Shown here piece by piece: positions 25,243-34,024 of a stretch of DNA of 64,000 bases. Position 1 is the first letter of the stretch. Every line of letters starts with the position of its first letter. The notes below the pieces were generated by a model that saw only the letters and a list, made by a program, of their open reading frames with translations, was not told the origin of the DNA and did not search any database. The translations under genes were made by a program, and so were the position numbers. The stretch comes from a virus, in IMG/VR virus record IMGVR_UViG_3300043775_002158, positions 1-64,000 of that record; one strand, 5' to 3'.

Positions 25243-25593
25243 TTACCACCAACTCTCATGTTTTGATACTAATTTGTCAAAAACTTGTTTTTCTTTTGGA
25301 GGCATTTTTTCTTCAGTATCGGGTCCCCATACACCGTCAGTTGGGTAAACGCGAATAATTCCTTGATACATCATAATAGCCTCTTCCGTTGATGAATTAC
25401 GACCCGTTTTACCGTCAATAGTTAAAGGTTTAAAATTTGGGATTGTTTTTAAACGAAGATTTAAAAACTCCTGTACTGCCTTTATTTTATTTCTCTCGTA
25501 GTTCTGTTCGTTAATTTGATCTTGTTTAGTTCCTGTGATCTGACTATCTATAATCTTTTTGATTTGACTTTCTGTGAATATATATTTTTTCAT
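25243..25593 (-). CDS. Leader-bearing peptidoglycan-binding-like protein
   Basis: A 116-residue protein starting MKKYIFTESQIKKIID and then QINEQ (site I-N-E, 27-29). The remainder (VQEFLNLRL, IDGKTGRNSSTEEAIMMYQ, PTDGVWGPDTEEKM) follows the PGBD1 pattern of two helices and a DGxxGPxT loop. It is the third packaged candidate with a wall-binding module. It lies one base after the stop of the TM/coiled-coil gene, so it is probably co-transcribed. Confidence 0.75.
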   Translation of the reverse strand: MKKYIFTESQIKKIIDSQITGTKQDQINEQNYERNKIKAVQEFLNLRLKTIPNFKPLTIDGKTGRNSSTEEAIMMYQGIIRVYPTDGVWGPDTEEKMPPKEKQVFDKLVSKHESWW

Positions 25594-25594
25594 A

Positions 25595-25897
25595 TTATTT
25601 AGTTGTTGACCTTCTTTTTTTACTTAAATCATCATTTTCTTTAGTCAGGTATTCAACTTTAACTGTTAGGGCCGCCACTTCTCTCGTTAAATTCAAAACC
25701 ATTGTTCGTAATTCGTCTTTTTCACTTGCGGATTGTTGTAATAACGCTTCCAATTTAGAAATACGGTCTTTACAGTCATGTCTGATAAAGTCCTCATCTT
25801 TCTCTTTATGCATTGCTCTTCTTTCGTAATACCTCCAAGCACCTCCACCACCTAAAATGGTTACTGCGGTGATTAATACTGAATAAACGTTTTCCAT
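25595..25897 (-). CDS. Membrane-anchored coiled-coil protein (holin or spanin candidate)
   Basis: A 100-residue protein from ATG 25897 (MENVYSVLITAVTILGGGGA); the start eight codons upstream is less likely because TATTTATA (25903-25910) then falls in the coding part. One N-terminal membrane span is followed by a basic turn (WRYYERRAMHKEK) and a heptad-like coiled coil to the end. This resembles small phage holin/spanin-type proteins. It lies within 5 kb of the endolysin gene. Confidence 0.6.
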   Translation of the reverse strand: MENVYSVLITAVTILGGGGAWRYYERRAMHKEKDEDFIRHDCKDRISKLEALLQQSASEKDELRTMVLNLTREVAALTVKVEYLTKENDDLSKKRRSTTK

Positions 25898-26074
25898 ATT
25901 GTTATAAATAGTGTAATACAAAATAAAATTAAACTTTTTTAGGGACGTTTACCCCTAAAACACAAATTAATTTTTACCTGACAAATCGACATCCTATTTT
26001 TAGGTATTTTTCTAATCCATAACTTATTTATTTTTGTTGTCGGGGGACAAAATAAACTTATTAAATTAATATAC

Positions 26075-26103
26075 GGGAGATTTCACAAACTCCCCTTTTT
26101 TTT
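26075..26103 (+). terminator. Hairpin with T run
   Basis: GGGAG pairs with CTCCC around ATTTCACAAA, followed by a long T run. It stands in the 25898-26119 spacer just before the rightward kinase gene, so it may end an incoming transcript. The rest of that spacer shows nothing clear. Confidence 0.65.
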
Positions 26104-26119
26104 GTATATTAGATAAGAT

Positions 26120-26671
26120 ATGAGTAAGATAATTAATTTTTTTGGTGGACCTGGTATTGGTAAATCCACTCAAGCCTCAGGTTTATTTACTGAGATGAAA
26201 AAACACCACATGAGTGTTGAATATACATATGAGTTCCCAAAAGAGGTTGCTTGGGAGGGTAATGTATCTCAATTAAGTGATCAGTTCTTCATTACCGCAA
26301 ATCAACATAGAAACATTAGTCGTCTTTATGGTAAGGTTGATTATATTATTGTAGATTCCCCAATTGTATTAGGTTGTTTTTATGAACAACGATATGGTGA
26401 GGGTTATCCCGCATCACACTACTCAATGTCAGGTTTAAGTAATTTCCTTTGGTCTTTATTTAAAAAATATGACAACATAAACATATTATTAAAAAGAAAT
26501 GATGAGACATATGATACAAATGGTAGATTACAAGGTCTACAAGAAGCTCAGGAGATCGATGAGGACATTAAGCTTACGTTGGGCGTTAACAATATACCTT
26601 ATAGTGAATTTAGTGTTCATAATGACACTCCTTTGGAGATTTATAGGTATTTAATAGAAAAGAATTTATGA
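26120..26671 (+). CDS. P-loop nucleotide kinase/ATPase
   Basis: A 183-residue protein with a Walker A GGPGIGKST (9-17) and a Walker B-like strand KVDYIIVDSP (about 72-81). The small size and the later DTNGRLQGLQEA resemble phage AAA/NadR-like kinase proteins. The stop overlaps the next ATG by four bases, so it is translationally coupled with the secreted nuclease gene. Substrate not known. Confidence 0.75.
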   Translation: MSKIINFFGGPGIGKSTQASGLFTEMKKHHMSVEYTYEFPKEVAWEGNVSQLSDQFFITANQHRNISRLYGKVDYIIVDSPIVLGCFYEQRYGEGYPASHYSMSGLSNFLWSLFKKYDNINILLKRNDETYDTNGRLQGLQEAQEIDEDIKLTLGVNNIPYSEFSVHNDTPLEIYRYLIEKNL

Positions 26672-27336
26672 GAAAGAATTTAGGTTCTAAGGTTGGGGTA
26701 ACTATGATGACATTAATGTTACTATTCATTACGGTTTTCACATTTGCACAGGATGTGGTTGTTTTAAAACACACAAATTATACATCACATTTTAGTAAAT
26801 CAAAAAAATATCCTGTAATGGTAGAATGGTGGATTACAAGAGCAAAAGTTAGTTGTCCTACACCATTGACAAGAAAAGACAATTTTAAACCCGATCCAAA
26901 ATTACCATCTGAAACTGATTTATTAAATGATTATAAAGGTTCAGGAACCGATAGAGGACACATGATGCCAGCTGCGGAGAATTTGTGTCAAACACAGGCA
27001 ATTCAAGACGAATGTTTCTATTTCTCAAATATGGCAGCACAATATCATAGTTTAAACGCTGGCGATTGGAAGTCTGTTGAAACATTGGAAAGAGAATTAT
27101 CAAAACAACAAGATAGCGTTAAAGTGTGGTGTGGTAATATTGGTGAGGCAAAAAGAATTGGTAGAGTTGCGGTTCCGACCAAGTGTTGGAAGGTTATCTA
27201 CATAGTAAAAACTAAAGAATGGATGGCATTTTTATTTGATAATAATACGTCAAAACCAGACGGTATCCATAATAATCAAGTAGATAAAATAGATATAGAA
27301 AAATTAACCGGTTTTAAATTCAAATATGTTAAATAA
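26668..27336 (+). CDS. Secreted DNA/RNA non-specific endonuclease
   Basis: A 222-residue protein with a signal peptide (hydrophobic 9-25, FAQ at 26-28). The catalytic DRGH is at 95-98 and is followed by MMPAAEN, a Q/FSNMAAQ asparagine (N121) and LNAGDW, the hallmarks of the NUC1/EndA beta-beta-alpha-metal nuclease family that digests DNA and RNA. Export would place it in the periplasm, where it could recycle nucleotides or destroy incoming DNA of competing phages. Overlaps both neighbours by a few bases. Confidence 0.88.
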   Translation: MRKNLGSKVGVTMMTLMLLFITVFTFAQDVVVLKHTNYTSHFSKSKKYPVMVEWWITRAKVSCPTPLTRKDNFKPDPKLPSETDLLNDYKGSGTDRGHMMPAAENLCQTQAIQDECFYFSNMAAQYHSLNAGDWKSVETLERELSKQQDSVKVWCGNIGEAKRIGRVAVPTKCWKVIYIVKTKEWMAFLFDNNTSKPDGIHNNQVDKIDIEKLTGFKFKYVK

Positions 27337-27535
27337 AGAATTAGTAAATTATCAAAATAAACTTTATTATATCTATAAAAAGTTAAAACAAGATCGTATT
27401 AAAGATGGTCATGTAAATGACTTAAGGGAATATTGGGGATGTGATATTGTTGTTAAAAGTAGAATTAACAATGATGATACTCTTCTCTTTTTAAATGAAA
27501 TTTCTGAAGCGGAGATTGTAAAAGATTTAGTTTAA
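27326..27535 (+). CDS. Small hypothetical protein (69 aa)
   Basis: A 69-residue frame overlapping the nuclease gene by 11 bases. Charged, with YWGCDIVVKSRIN in the middle; no motif recognised. Tight spacing and codon use like its neighbours support a real gene. Confidence 0.6.
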   Translation: MLNKELVNYQNKLYYIYKKLKQDRIKDGHVNDLREYWGCDIVVKSRINNDDTLLFLNEISEAEIVKDLV

Positions 27536-27928
27536 TTACATATTCTTTTTAATGTGTTTTAAACACATATTAGTATATTTTTCTTCATTACGTTTTGCTT
27601 CTTTCTCTAATGGATTTTGAGAATAGTAATGTGTTTTTTCGTAATTTCTATATTTTGTACGAGATTGTAAATAATGAGTATACTCATGGATCATAGTTGC
27701 CACAATATCGTGTATAGTGGTGTTATTTGGTAAATATAAAGTTATTGTATTCCTCCAAAAACAGTAATTTCCATAAACTTCACAATTACCCATTTTACGT
27801 TTTCTCTCACTAACTTTAAAAATTAACTTTCTTCTTTTTCTATCACATAGCCCAAAATACTTCTCACACCACTTCAAAGTTTGTTTTGCGTAGTATGTTT
27901 TGGATCCTATGTCGATAGTTCTAGCCAT
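27536..27928 (-). CDS. Zincin-type metallopeptidase-like protein
   Basis: A 130-residue protein with HEYTH (81-85), an HExxH zinc-binding helix in TMIHEYTHYLQ, followed by YYSQNPLEKEAKRNEEKY, which can supply the third ligand glutamate. Several basic stretches and cysteines precede it. It resembles small SprT/ImmA-like phage zincins. It convergently abuts the 27326 gene and overlaps the next leftward gene by eight bases. Confidence 0.75.
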   Translation of the reverse strand: MARTIDIGSKTYYAKQTLKWCEKYFGLCDRKRRKLIFKVSERKRKMGNCEVYGNYCFWRNTITLYLPNNTTIHDIVATMIHEYTHYLQSRTKYRNYEKTHYYSQNPLEKEAKRNEEKYTNMCLKHIKKNM

Positions 27929-28280
27929 TTTTCTTATCTATTTTAATCGTCCTGGTTGCTCTTTTAGTTGGTTTTGAGGTTACTTCATTAACTGCGTCGA
28001 AGTTCTGTGCAATGTCATTTAAAATTGATGCAAACTCATAATTTTCAGACTCTTCATTCTTTTTCCAAAGAACACTAACGAAACTTCTTAATTCATTGTC
28101 CGTTAGTTTAGCCCTAACTTTAACCGCATTTTTCATCAGTTTTAAGACCATATATTGAACCCCTAATTTTTTATCTTGATTTAAGGAGAAGTAATTATTG
28201 ACTGTCACATTAGATAAAATTGATGTCGATACGTTCTCCAAAAATGAAATGAACGACGGATGGTTAATGTTTACATTCAT
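27921..28280 (-). CDS. Hypothetical helical protein (119 aa)
   Basis: A soluble, mostly helical 119-residue protein with a basic C-terminus (KPTKRATRTIKIDKKNG). It overlaps the zincin gene, so the two are probably co-translated. I do not recognise the family. Confidence 0.65.
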   Translation of the reverse strand: MNVNINHPSFISFLENVSTSILSNVTVNNYFSLNQDKKLGVQYMVLKLMKNAVKVRAKLTDNELRSFVSVLWKKNEESENYEFASILNDIAQNFDAVNEVTSKPTKRATRTIKIDKKNG

Positions 28281-28330
28281 ATGTCTTTTCGTTTTTAATA
28301 AATAGTATTGTTATTGTTCTAAAAATGGAA

Positions 28331-28363
28331 AAGGGGATAAGTTTTTTATTTACTTAACCCCTT
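28331..28363 (-). terminator. Terminator of the Nmad1-like gene
   Basis: Read leftward, AAGGGGTTAAGT pairs with ACTTATCCCCTT around AAATAAAAA. It follows the 28388 stop. Confidence 0.7.
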
Positions 28364-28387
28364 GACCTTCAATTTAATGGATAATAT

Positions 28388-28747
28388 CTATTTTCCCCAT
28401 TTTCCATTCTTCACTAATTGAGCAATAATGGAATAAACCGATAAGTCTTGGTAAGTGTCGTCCACGGCCTCTCCTACGTTGTCCTGAGCCCCTAAAACGA
28501 CCAATTGTTTGATCCTTTGGATCTTATCATTCATACGGAACCAAAGTCCCATTTGGGACAATTTACGGTCCTCCTCCTTACTTAAATCCTTACCTAAGGC
28601 GATGTTATCGGGGCCATAATTCGACTGTTTTTTACAGAATGTCTCATATTGGTCTCTCATAATTTTTTTGAATTCTCGGGTCATTTCGGGATACTTTTCC
28701 TCAATTTCTTTGATGACCGGATTTACTTGTAATTTCTCTTCAGACAT
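28388..28747 (-). CDS. DUF1599/Nmad1-like protein
   Basis: A 119-residue protein with KKQSNYGPDNIALG (about 39-52), then LWFRMNDKIQRIKQL and VGEAVDDTYQDLSVYSIIAQ. These features define the DUF1599 / nucleotide modification associated domain 1 group, common in phages and linked by context to modified-nucleotide metabolism. The only upstream hint of a promoter is AT-rich sequence. Function in this phage is inferred from the family only. Confidence 0.75.
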   Translation of the reverse strand: MSEEKLQVNPVIKEIEEKYPEMTREFKKIMRDQYETFCKKQSNYGPDNIALGKDLSKEEDRKLSQMGLWFRMNDKIQRIKQLVVLGAQDNVGEAVDDTYQDLSVYSIIAQLVKNGKWGK

Positions 28748-28819
28748 AAAATATCATTTATATTATAATATAACGATTTTCTTTTGTAATACAAAATATT
28801 TATATAAAAACATATACAT

Positions 28820-29065
28820 ATGGCTTCTAAGAAATACAAGGAAATGCAGTCTTCAGGTGAAAAACCGCATTCAGACCAACCTAAACACAAACAATTGATT
28901 AAAATGTTGACTTTCAGGGTTGTACCGGCTTATTATAAAGAAATTGAGAAGGTTGCTAACCACAAAGACATGACAGTTTCTAAATTAATCAGAACATATA
29001 TTAAAGAAGGTATGAAAAGAGACGGTGAATTAACTGATAAAGAAGAAAAAGACTTTGGTTTATAG
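28820..29065 (+). CDS. Ribbon-helix-helix DNA-binding protein
   Basis: An 81-residue protein with a disordered polar N-terminus, then LTFRVVPAYYKEIEKVANHK and MTVSKLIRTYIKEGMK: one strand and two helices as in RHH regulators. TATTTATA is at 28797-28804, 15 bases before the ATG. It is followed after 8 bases by a leader-bearing gene. It may regulate the late genes. Confidence 0.7.
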   Translation: MASKKYKEMQSSGEKPHSDQPKHKQLIKMLTFRVVPAYYKEIEKVANHKDMTVSKLIRTYIKEGMKRDGELTDKEEKDFGL

Positions 29066-29073
29066 TAAAATTT

Positions 29074-29403
29074 ATGGAAAAACAAATTATTACCGAAAAT
29101 CAGGTAAAAAACATATTGGATAAAGTTTTAATGGAAGAAACTTCCAAAGTTTCTCGTAATGAATTTAGTCGTGTTCAGTTTAAAATTGAAGAATTACAAA
29201 ATTCACTTAATGAGACGGTTAGAGAATTAAGAAAATTGGAAGATTCAATCCCTGGAGGATTACAAAACCTTACAAAATCAAGAATTTCAATGATTTCATC
29301 AAATTTAACAAATTCACAAAAATTATTGGCTCTTGTTAAGGAAAAAATTAGAAATTATAAGAGAAGTTTATATTCTCAAACCATAGAAGAAAAGAAAAAA
29401 TGA
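29074..29403 (+). CDS. Leader-bearing coiled-coil protein
   Basis: A 109-residue protein with the leader MEKQIITENQVKNILDKVLM followed by EET, site L-M-E at 19-21. The rest is a long amphipathic coiled coil (about 30-65) and a basic helical tail. The stop overlaps the next ATG (AATGATAA), so the two are coupled. Function unknown. Confidence 0.7.
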   Translation: MEKQIITENQVKNILDKVLMEETSKVSRNEFSRVQFKIEELQNSLNETVRELRKLEDSIPGGLQNLTKSRISMISSNLTNSQKLLALVKEKIRNYKRSLYSQTIEEKKK

Positions 29404-29735
29404 TAAAATTTAGTGATTTATTGTTAGAATCAGAAAAAATTGGATTTGATGAGTTTTCTGCGAAGAGATTGAAGGGAGCAACCAAAATTACTGAAGATGC
29501 GAAGAAAAAAGGAGGTCCTTCTATGTTAACTTACCACCATTTTGTGGTAAAATTACCATATTACAAGAAAGCTTCCGAAGGAAAATTCAATTTAGACGAG
29601 GCAAAGTCAGAATTTAAAGAAAATCTTGACAAATTATGTAAATTGACTGAAAATGTTGATATTCAACAAGTTGAATTCCAAAGATTAGTCGGTTTAATTG
29701 AAGTTTTGGGTGAGTTGATCATAAAACATCGTTAA
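29400..29735 (+). CDS. Leader-bearing protein, T4-like phage family
   Basis: A 111-residue protein starting MIKFSDLLLESE (site L-L-E at 8-10). AKRLKGATKITEDAKKKGG, then LTYHHFVVKLPYYKKA, reminds me of a small conserved family of marine T4-like phages, which I cannot name. The protein is short enough that cleavage would leave about 100 residues. Convergent with the 29732 gene and overlapping it by four bases. Confidence 0.7.
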   Translation: MIKFSDLLLESEKIGFDEFSAKRLKGATKITEDAKKKGGPSMLTYHHFVVKLPYYKKASEGKFNLDEAKSEFKENLDKLCKLTENVDIQQVEFQRLVGLIEVLGELIIKHR

Positions 29736-30097
29736 ATTAACCCATCTTTCTTCTTCATTACCCTTTTTCCCTTTTTTGTTAAAAAAAACATCTCCTCAGT
29801 CGTATCATCTTCATAAGAATCAACTAATCCTTTCTCTTTTAATTCATACAATACACTACCAGCCACAATTTCACGTAAAACAACCTCAAATTCGTCATCG
29901 TTGAACACTCCGAGGAATTCATCGTCGTCCCCTTCTAATTCACCTAAAATAAATTTTTCAGTTAGCTTATCCAATAGGTATTTCTCTGCAAATGCGGTTG
30001 ATTGAATCTCATAATCCTCAAAAAATAGACTTTCAGTTAAATCACTAATAATCTCATTTGTCATTTCAATTACAACAGGTTGGTAAATCTTATTCAT
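29732..30097 (-). CDS. Small acidic protein, winged-helix-like tail
   Basis: I start this at ATG 30097 (MNKIYQPVVIEMTNEII); the longer frame to 30175 adds a hydrophobic stretch of doubtful reality. The 121-residue product is acidic (ELEGDDDEFLG) and ends VLYELKEKGLVDSY and MFFLTKKGKRVMKKK, reminiscent of a winged-helix tail. Role unknown. Confidence 0.6.
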   Translation of the reverse strand: MNKIYQPVVIEMTNEIISDLTESLFFEDYEIQSTAFAEKYLLDKLTEKFILGELEGDDDEFLGVFNDDEFEVVLREIVAGSVLYELKEKGLVDSYEDDTTEEMFFLTKKGKRVMKKKDGLI

Positions 30098-30210
30098 TAT
30101 CATTAAAATTGGTCTATTACAAATAATAACCAAAAAACAAATAAAAAAGAAATTTGAATGACTTTTATTTTCCACATTTATTTGTTATATTATATAAAAA
30201 TTAATTATAC

Positions 30211-31464
30211 ATGAAGAAAGGTAAAATTTTTGTACAGATCGCATCTTACAGAGACCCTGAGTTAGTCCCTACAATTGAGGATATGATTAACAAGGCAAAA
30301 AATCCACAAAATTTAACATTTGGTATTTGTTGGCAATATGATAGTAGTGAACCTATTACCATGTTTGACGGTATCGAACAATTTAGAATTAGTAAACATC
30401 ACTATAGTGAAAGTGAGGGTTTAGGTTGGGCAAGACACATTACTAATACACTATATGATGATGAAGAATTCACATTACAAATTGATTCACATCACAGATT
30501 TGTTCAAGATTGGGATGTAATGGTTTTGGAGGATTTTAAACAGGCGAAAAAATCAGTTAAAAAACCAATTATTACAACATATTGTACACCATTTAACCCA
30601 AAAGAATCTGAAGATAAATGGATACCAACTCCGTGTTTAATGTCTCAATATGAATTTAGTGGAGATAGATTATTGATGAGTATGCCTTGGTATATTCAAG
30701 ATTATAAAACAAGAACCGAGGTTATTAAGGCTAGAACAATGAGCGGTCACTTTTACTTTACGTATGGTAAATTTATAAAAGAAGTTCCATACGATCCAGA
30801 TATCTATTTTGGTGGTTATACTGAAGAAACAACATTAAGTGTTCGTGCATTTACTAATGGTTATGATTTCTTTAGTCCATATCGTATGATTATGTGGCAC
30901 GAGTATACAAGAAATTATCGAGTAAAACATTGGGACGATCATGGAGTGAATAGTGAAACAAAGAAAACAAGTGGAGAAAGAGATGTTTTTGCACGTAATA
31001 AAACACGTCAATTATTTGGAACTGAAGAATATGGAATTGATATGGGTATTTACGGTTTAGGAACTGTTAGAAGTTTACATGATTACGAAGTTTATGGAGG
31101 ATTCGATTTTAAAAAATGTTTAATCCAAGATTACACATTGAAAGTTAAAACACCACCAAATCCGTCTGATTGGGAAGCTCAGTTTATTAGAAACAAATAC
31201 GATTTGACATTAGAGTGGGATTTAGATTTCTTCAAAAAATTTGAGTTTAAAAATCCTAAGTTTTTAACATTTGCCATTCATACGAAATCTGGTGTGGAAT
31301 TATATCGAAAAGATTTCACAATTGAGGAGGCTCCACAGTATGTCAATTTAGAAAATAATAAAACTACCGTAAATTTAGAATGTATTGAGAAACCTGGTAA
31401 GATTGTTATGTATTTATTTGATGAAGATAAACAATGGAGTGATCGATACGAAAAAACAATCTAA
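30211..31464 (+). CDS. GlcNAc-type glycosyltransferase (GT-A)
   Basis: A 417-residue protein opening KIFVQIASYRDPELVPTIED, with QIDSHHRFVQDWDVMV (about 90-105) as the metal/sugar site and GGYTEETTLSVRAFTNG later. This is the order of the PF11397 'GlcNAc' transferases, which add sugar to protein or glycan acceptors. An extra C-terminal beta domain (about 300-417) could bind the acceptor. First gene of a six-gene glycan operon with one-base or overlapping junctions. Confidence 0.85.
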   Translation: MKKGKIFVQIASYRDPELVPTIEDMINKAKNPQNLTFGICWQYDSSEPITMFDGIEQFRISKHHYSESEGLGWARHITNTLYDDEEFTLQIDSHHRFVQDWDVMVLEDFKQAKKSVKKPIITTYCTPFNPKESEDKWIPTPCLMSQYEFSGDRLLMSMPWYIQDYKTRTEVIKARTMSGHFYFTYGKFIKEVPYDPDIYFGGYTEETTLSVRAFTNGYDFFSPYRMIMWHEYTRNYRVKHWDDHGVNSETKKTSGERDVFARNKTRQLFGTEEYGIDMGIYGLGTVRSLHDYEVYGGFDFKKCLIQDYTLKVKTPPNPSDWEAQFIRNKYDLTLEWDLDFFKKFEFKNPKFLTFAIHTKSGVELYRKDFTIEEAPQYVNLENNKTTVNLECIEKPGKIVMYLFDEDKQWSDRYEKTI

Positions 31465-32546
31465 TGAAAATAGTTTTTATATTAGTCGGAACTGAGGGAA
31501 GACCAATAATATTAAATGGGGATACTATCAGAAATGGCGGCGCGGCATGTTCGGGAACGGATCAAAGTATGATCTTAGTTTCCGAATATTTGGCCGAAAA
31601 AGGACATGATGTTACTTTGGTTTTAGATAAAACCGACGGTGCGACATGTAGAGGAGTAAAATATGTTGATTTCAATTATGGGGATTTAGTTAATAGTGAA
31701 GTTGATATTTTAGTAACTGCATTGTGGTTTGACAAATACAAAGAAATACCGTTTAAAGTCAACAAAGGTCTAATTTACTGGTATCACATGGCTTGGGTAT
31801 ATTGCATTAACGAAATGGTTGATTTTTGTAATGAAAGAAGTATTAAAATGGGATTTTTGAATATTTCAAAATGGGCCGAAGGTCAAAACGATTGGAGTAT
31901 TAAAGTGGGAGTTGAAAAAATTGAAAACACTTTAGTTAGAATTATACCTAATCCTATTATGACAGATTTAATGGATGAAATATCTAATCGAGGAGTTGAA
32001 AGAAAAAATAGAAGTTCAATATTCCACGCACAATACGGTAGAGGAGGGGATGTTGCGGACAGAACAATTAATGAATTAGGGTGGGAACCAATGTACAAGT
32101 TTGATTATATCAATCACCAAAACGGAACTGATAAAGAAACATTATTTAATAAGTTATTAGAAACTGATTATTTTATATTTCCTTTATATCATCCAAATGG
32201 TTGTGTTTATAAAGATACATTCTCATGTTCCGTTGCTGAAGCAATTGCCGCAGGTGTAATTGTTATAACATATAGTTTAGGTGCGGTACCTGAATATTTT
32301 TCAGACGGATGTGTGTTTTTAAATTTTCCACATGGAACGGATATGGAAAAAATGATGACAGAAAAGGTTACATGTGATGCACATTATATGGATTATACCG
32401 GTAATGTTAAAGACAAACTTTTAGAAGTGGAACATACGCCAGGTTTAAAAGAAGAAATAAGAAATAGAGCTAAGAATACAATAAAAGAAAGATTTTCAAT
32501 TTCCGTAGTCGGTAAAATGTGGGAAGATTTAATAAATGAATTTTAA
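31464..32546 (+). CDS. GT-B glycosyltransferase
   Basis: A 360-residue protein with an N-terminal Rossmann domain (KIVFILVGTEGRP, GGAACSGTDQSM, YLAEKGHDVTLVLD) and a C-terminal nucleotide-sugar site (SVAEAIAAGVIVITYSLGAVPEYFSDG, about 255-281), as in GT4/group 1 transferases. Start and stop both overlap the neighbouring genes by one base. Donor and acceptor are not predictable. Confidence 0.82.
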   Translation: MKIVFILVGTEGRPIILNGDTIRNGGAACSGTDQSMILVSEYLAEKGHDVTLVLDKTDGATCRGVKYVDFNYGDLVNSEVDILVTALWFDKYKEIPFKVNKGLIYWYHMAWVYCINEMVDFCNERSIKMGFLNISKWAEGQNDWSIKVGVEKIENTLVRIIPNPIMTDLMDEISNRGVERKNRSSIFHAQYGRGGDVADRTINELGWEPMYKFDYINHQNGTDKETLFNKLLETDYFIFPLYHPNGCVYKDTFSCSVAEAIAAGVIVITYSLGAVPEYFSDGCVFLNFPHGTDMEKMMTEKVTCDAHYMDYTGNVKDKLLEVEHTPGLKEEIRNRAKNTIKERFSISVVGKMWEDLINEF

Positions 32547-33253
32547 TGAATAATCCTTTTAATTTTTTTGACAAGATATTTTATATCAATTTAGATTCTC
32601 GTACAGATAGACAAGAATTTATGGAAGAACAATTTAAAAAGTTTAATATCGATGCTGAAAGATTTAGCGCCGTAAGTTTAACTAAAGAACAAAATGATGA
32701 TTTAGTAAAAAGAGGTTGTAATTTTTACGATGATCCAAGACCTAATTATGCTCCAAGAATAAAATCATGTACAATATCACATCTTTCAGTTTTATTAAGA
32801 GGTAAAATGATGGATTATGAAAATATTTTAATTTTTGAAGATGATGCGTTAATAGATGATAACATCATTAAAGATTTAGATGATTGTGTAAATGATTTAA
32901 AAAATAAAGAATGGGACATGTTTTATTTAGGTTGTAATCCCTTAGAATATTATAAAGAAACGGAAAATATAGGTAGAGTATTGAGGACTACAACAAATCA
33001 CGCATATTCTATTAATAGAAGATTTTATGATAAAATATTAACCAACTCAAATTTCTTTAGAAGATATCCATGTAATGATGGATATTATGGTGGTTTAGGT
33101 AGAGATAAAAATAATAAAATCTACATGGCATTAAAAAATTTAGTAACACAGAAAGAAAGTTTTTCAGATATTGAGGGTCATGACGTTAATTATACGTATT
33201 CAATAAATGATAAATACAAATATAACATTATAGAAAAACCTCAAGGATGGTAA
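32546..33253 (+). CDS. GT25-type glycosyltransferase
   Basis: A 235-residue protein starting with FFDKIFYINLDSRTDRQEF and continuing with CTISHLSVL and ILIFEDDALI (about 92-101): the (I/V)NLD..DR, acceptor-helix and EDD motifs of family 25, used in lipopolysaccharide and glycoprotein decoration. It overlaps the fucosyltransferase gene by seven bases. Confidence 0.87.
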   Translation: MNNPFNFFDKIFYINLDSRTDRQEFMEEQFKKFNIDAERFSAVSLTKEQNDDLVKRGCNFYDDPRPNYAPRIKSCTISHLSVLLRGKMMDYENILIFEDDALIDDNIIKDLDDCVNDLKNKEWDMFYLGCNPLEYYKETENIGRVLRTTTNHAYSINRRFYDKILTNSNFFRRYPCNDGYYGGLGRDKNNKIYMALKNLVTQKESFSDIEGHDVNYTYSINDKYKYNIIEKPQGW

Positions 33254-34020
33254 TAACATATGACTTTTTAGCGAAACATGGACAATTAGGAAATCAAATG
33301 TTTCAATACGCATTATTACTTGGAGTTAAACATAAATTAAATTGCGATATTGTAATCGATACCGAAGTAAGAAATAGATCTTATCTATTTAATTTTTTTG
33401 ATTTAAAGGAACCAATAATAAAAGATTTTCAAACTGACAATTTATTTAATGAAATCGATTATCATTTTAATTCTAATGTATTTGACATAAAGGAGGATAC
33501 AAATTTTAGAGGTTATTATCAATCTGAAAAGTACTTTAAACATTGTGAAAATATTGTTAGAAACGAGTTCACATTTAAATCAGAAATTAGTGACAGAGTG
33601 TTTGAATTTATCAAACCATTTGAAGGTAAAAGATTAGTATCGGTACATATTAGAAGAGGTGATTACTTAATTAATCCCGACGCTCATCCATTATGTTCTT
33701 TAGATTATTACAATCAATCGATGGATATGTTAGACGGTGAAAACGTAATGTTTATATGTTCATCAGATGATAAAGAATGGTGTGAACAAAATATCAAAAG
33801 AGATAATATTGTTTTTAATAAGTCAGATCTTGCACATGATATGTGTTTAATATCGAAATGTAATGACCACATTATCGCAAATAGTACGTTTAGTTGGTGG
33901 GGTTCTTGGTTATCTCAAAATAAAAATAAAAAAATAATCGCACCAAGTACTTGGTTTGGTCCTAGATATTCACACTGGGATTTAAGTGATTTATATTGTG
34001 AAAACTTTATAAAAATATAG
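33247..34020 (+). CDS. GT11 alpha-1,2-fucosyltransferase-like
   Basis: A 257-residue protein with GQLGNQMFQYALLLG (12-26), VSVHIRRGDY (about 135-144) with the HxRRGDY GDP-fucose motif of GT11, and NSTFSWWGSWLS. It adds fucose in alpha-1,2 linkage in characterised members. No fucose-nucleotide synthesis genes are present in this window, so the donor would come from the host or elsewhere in the genome. Confidence 0.88.
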   Translation: MVITYDFLAKHGQLGNQMFQYALLLGVKHKLNCDIVIDTEVRNRSYLFNFFDLKEPIIKDFQTDNLFNEIDYHFNSNVFDIKEDTNFRGYYQSEKYFKHCENIVRNEFTFKSEISDRVFEFIKPFEGKRLVSVHIRRGDYLINPDAHPLCSLDYYNQSMDMLDGENVMFICSSDDKEWCEQNIKRDNIVFNKSDLAHDMCLISKCNDHIIANSTFSWWGSWLSQNKNKKIIAPSTWFGPRYSHWDLSDLYCENFIKI

Positions 34021-34024
34021 ACAT

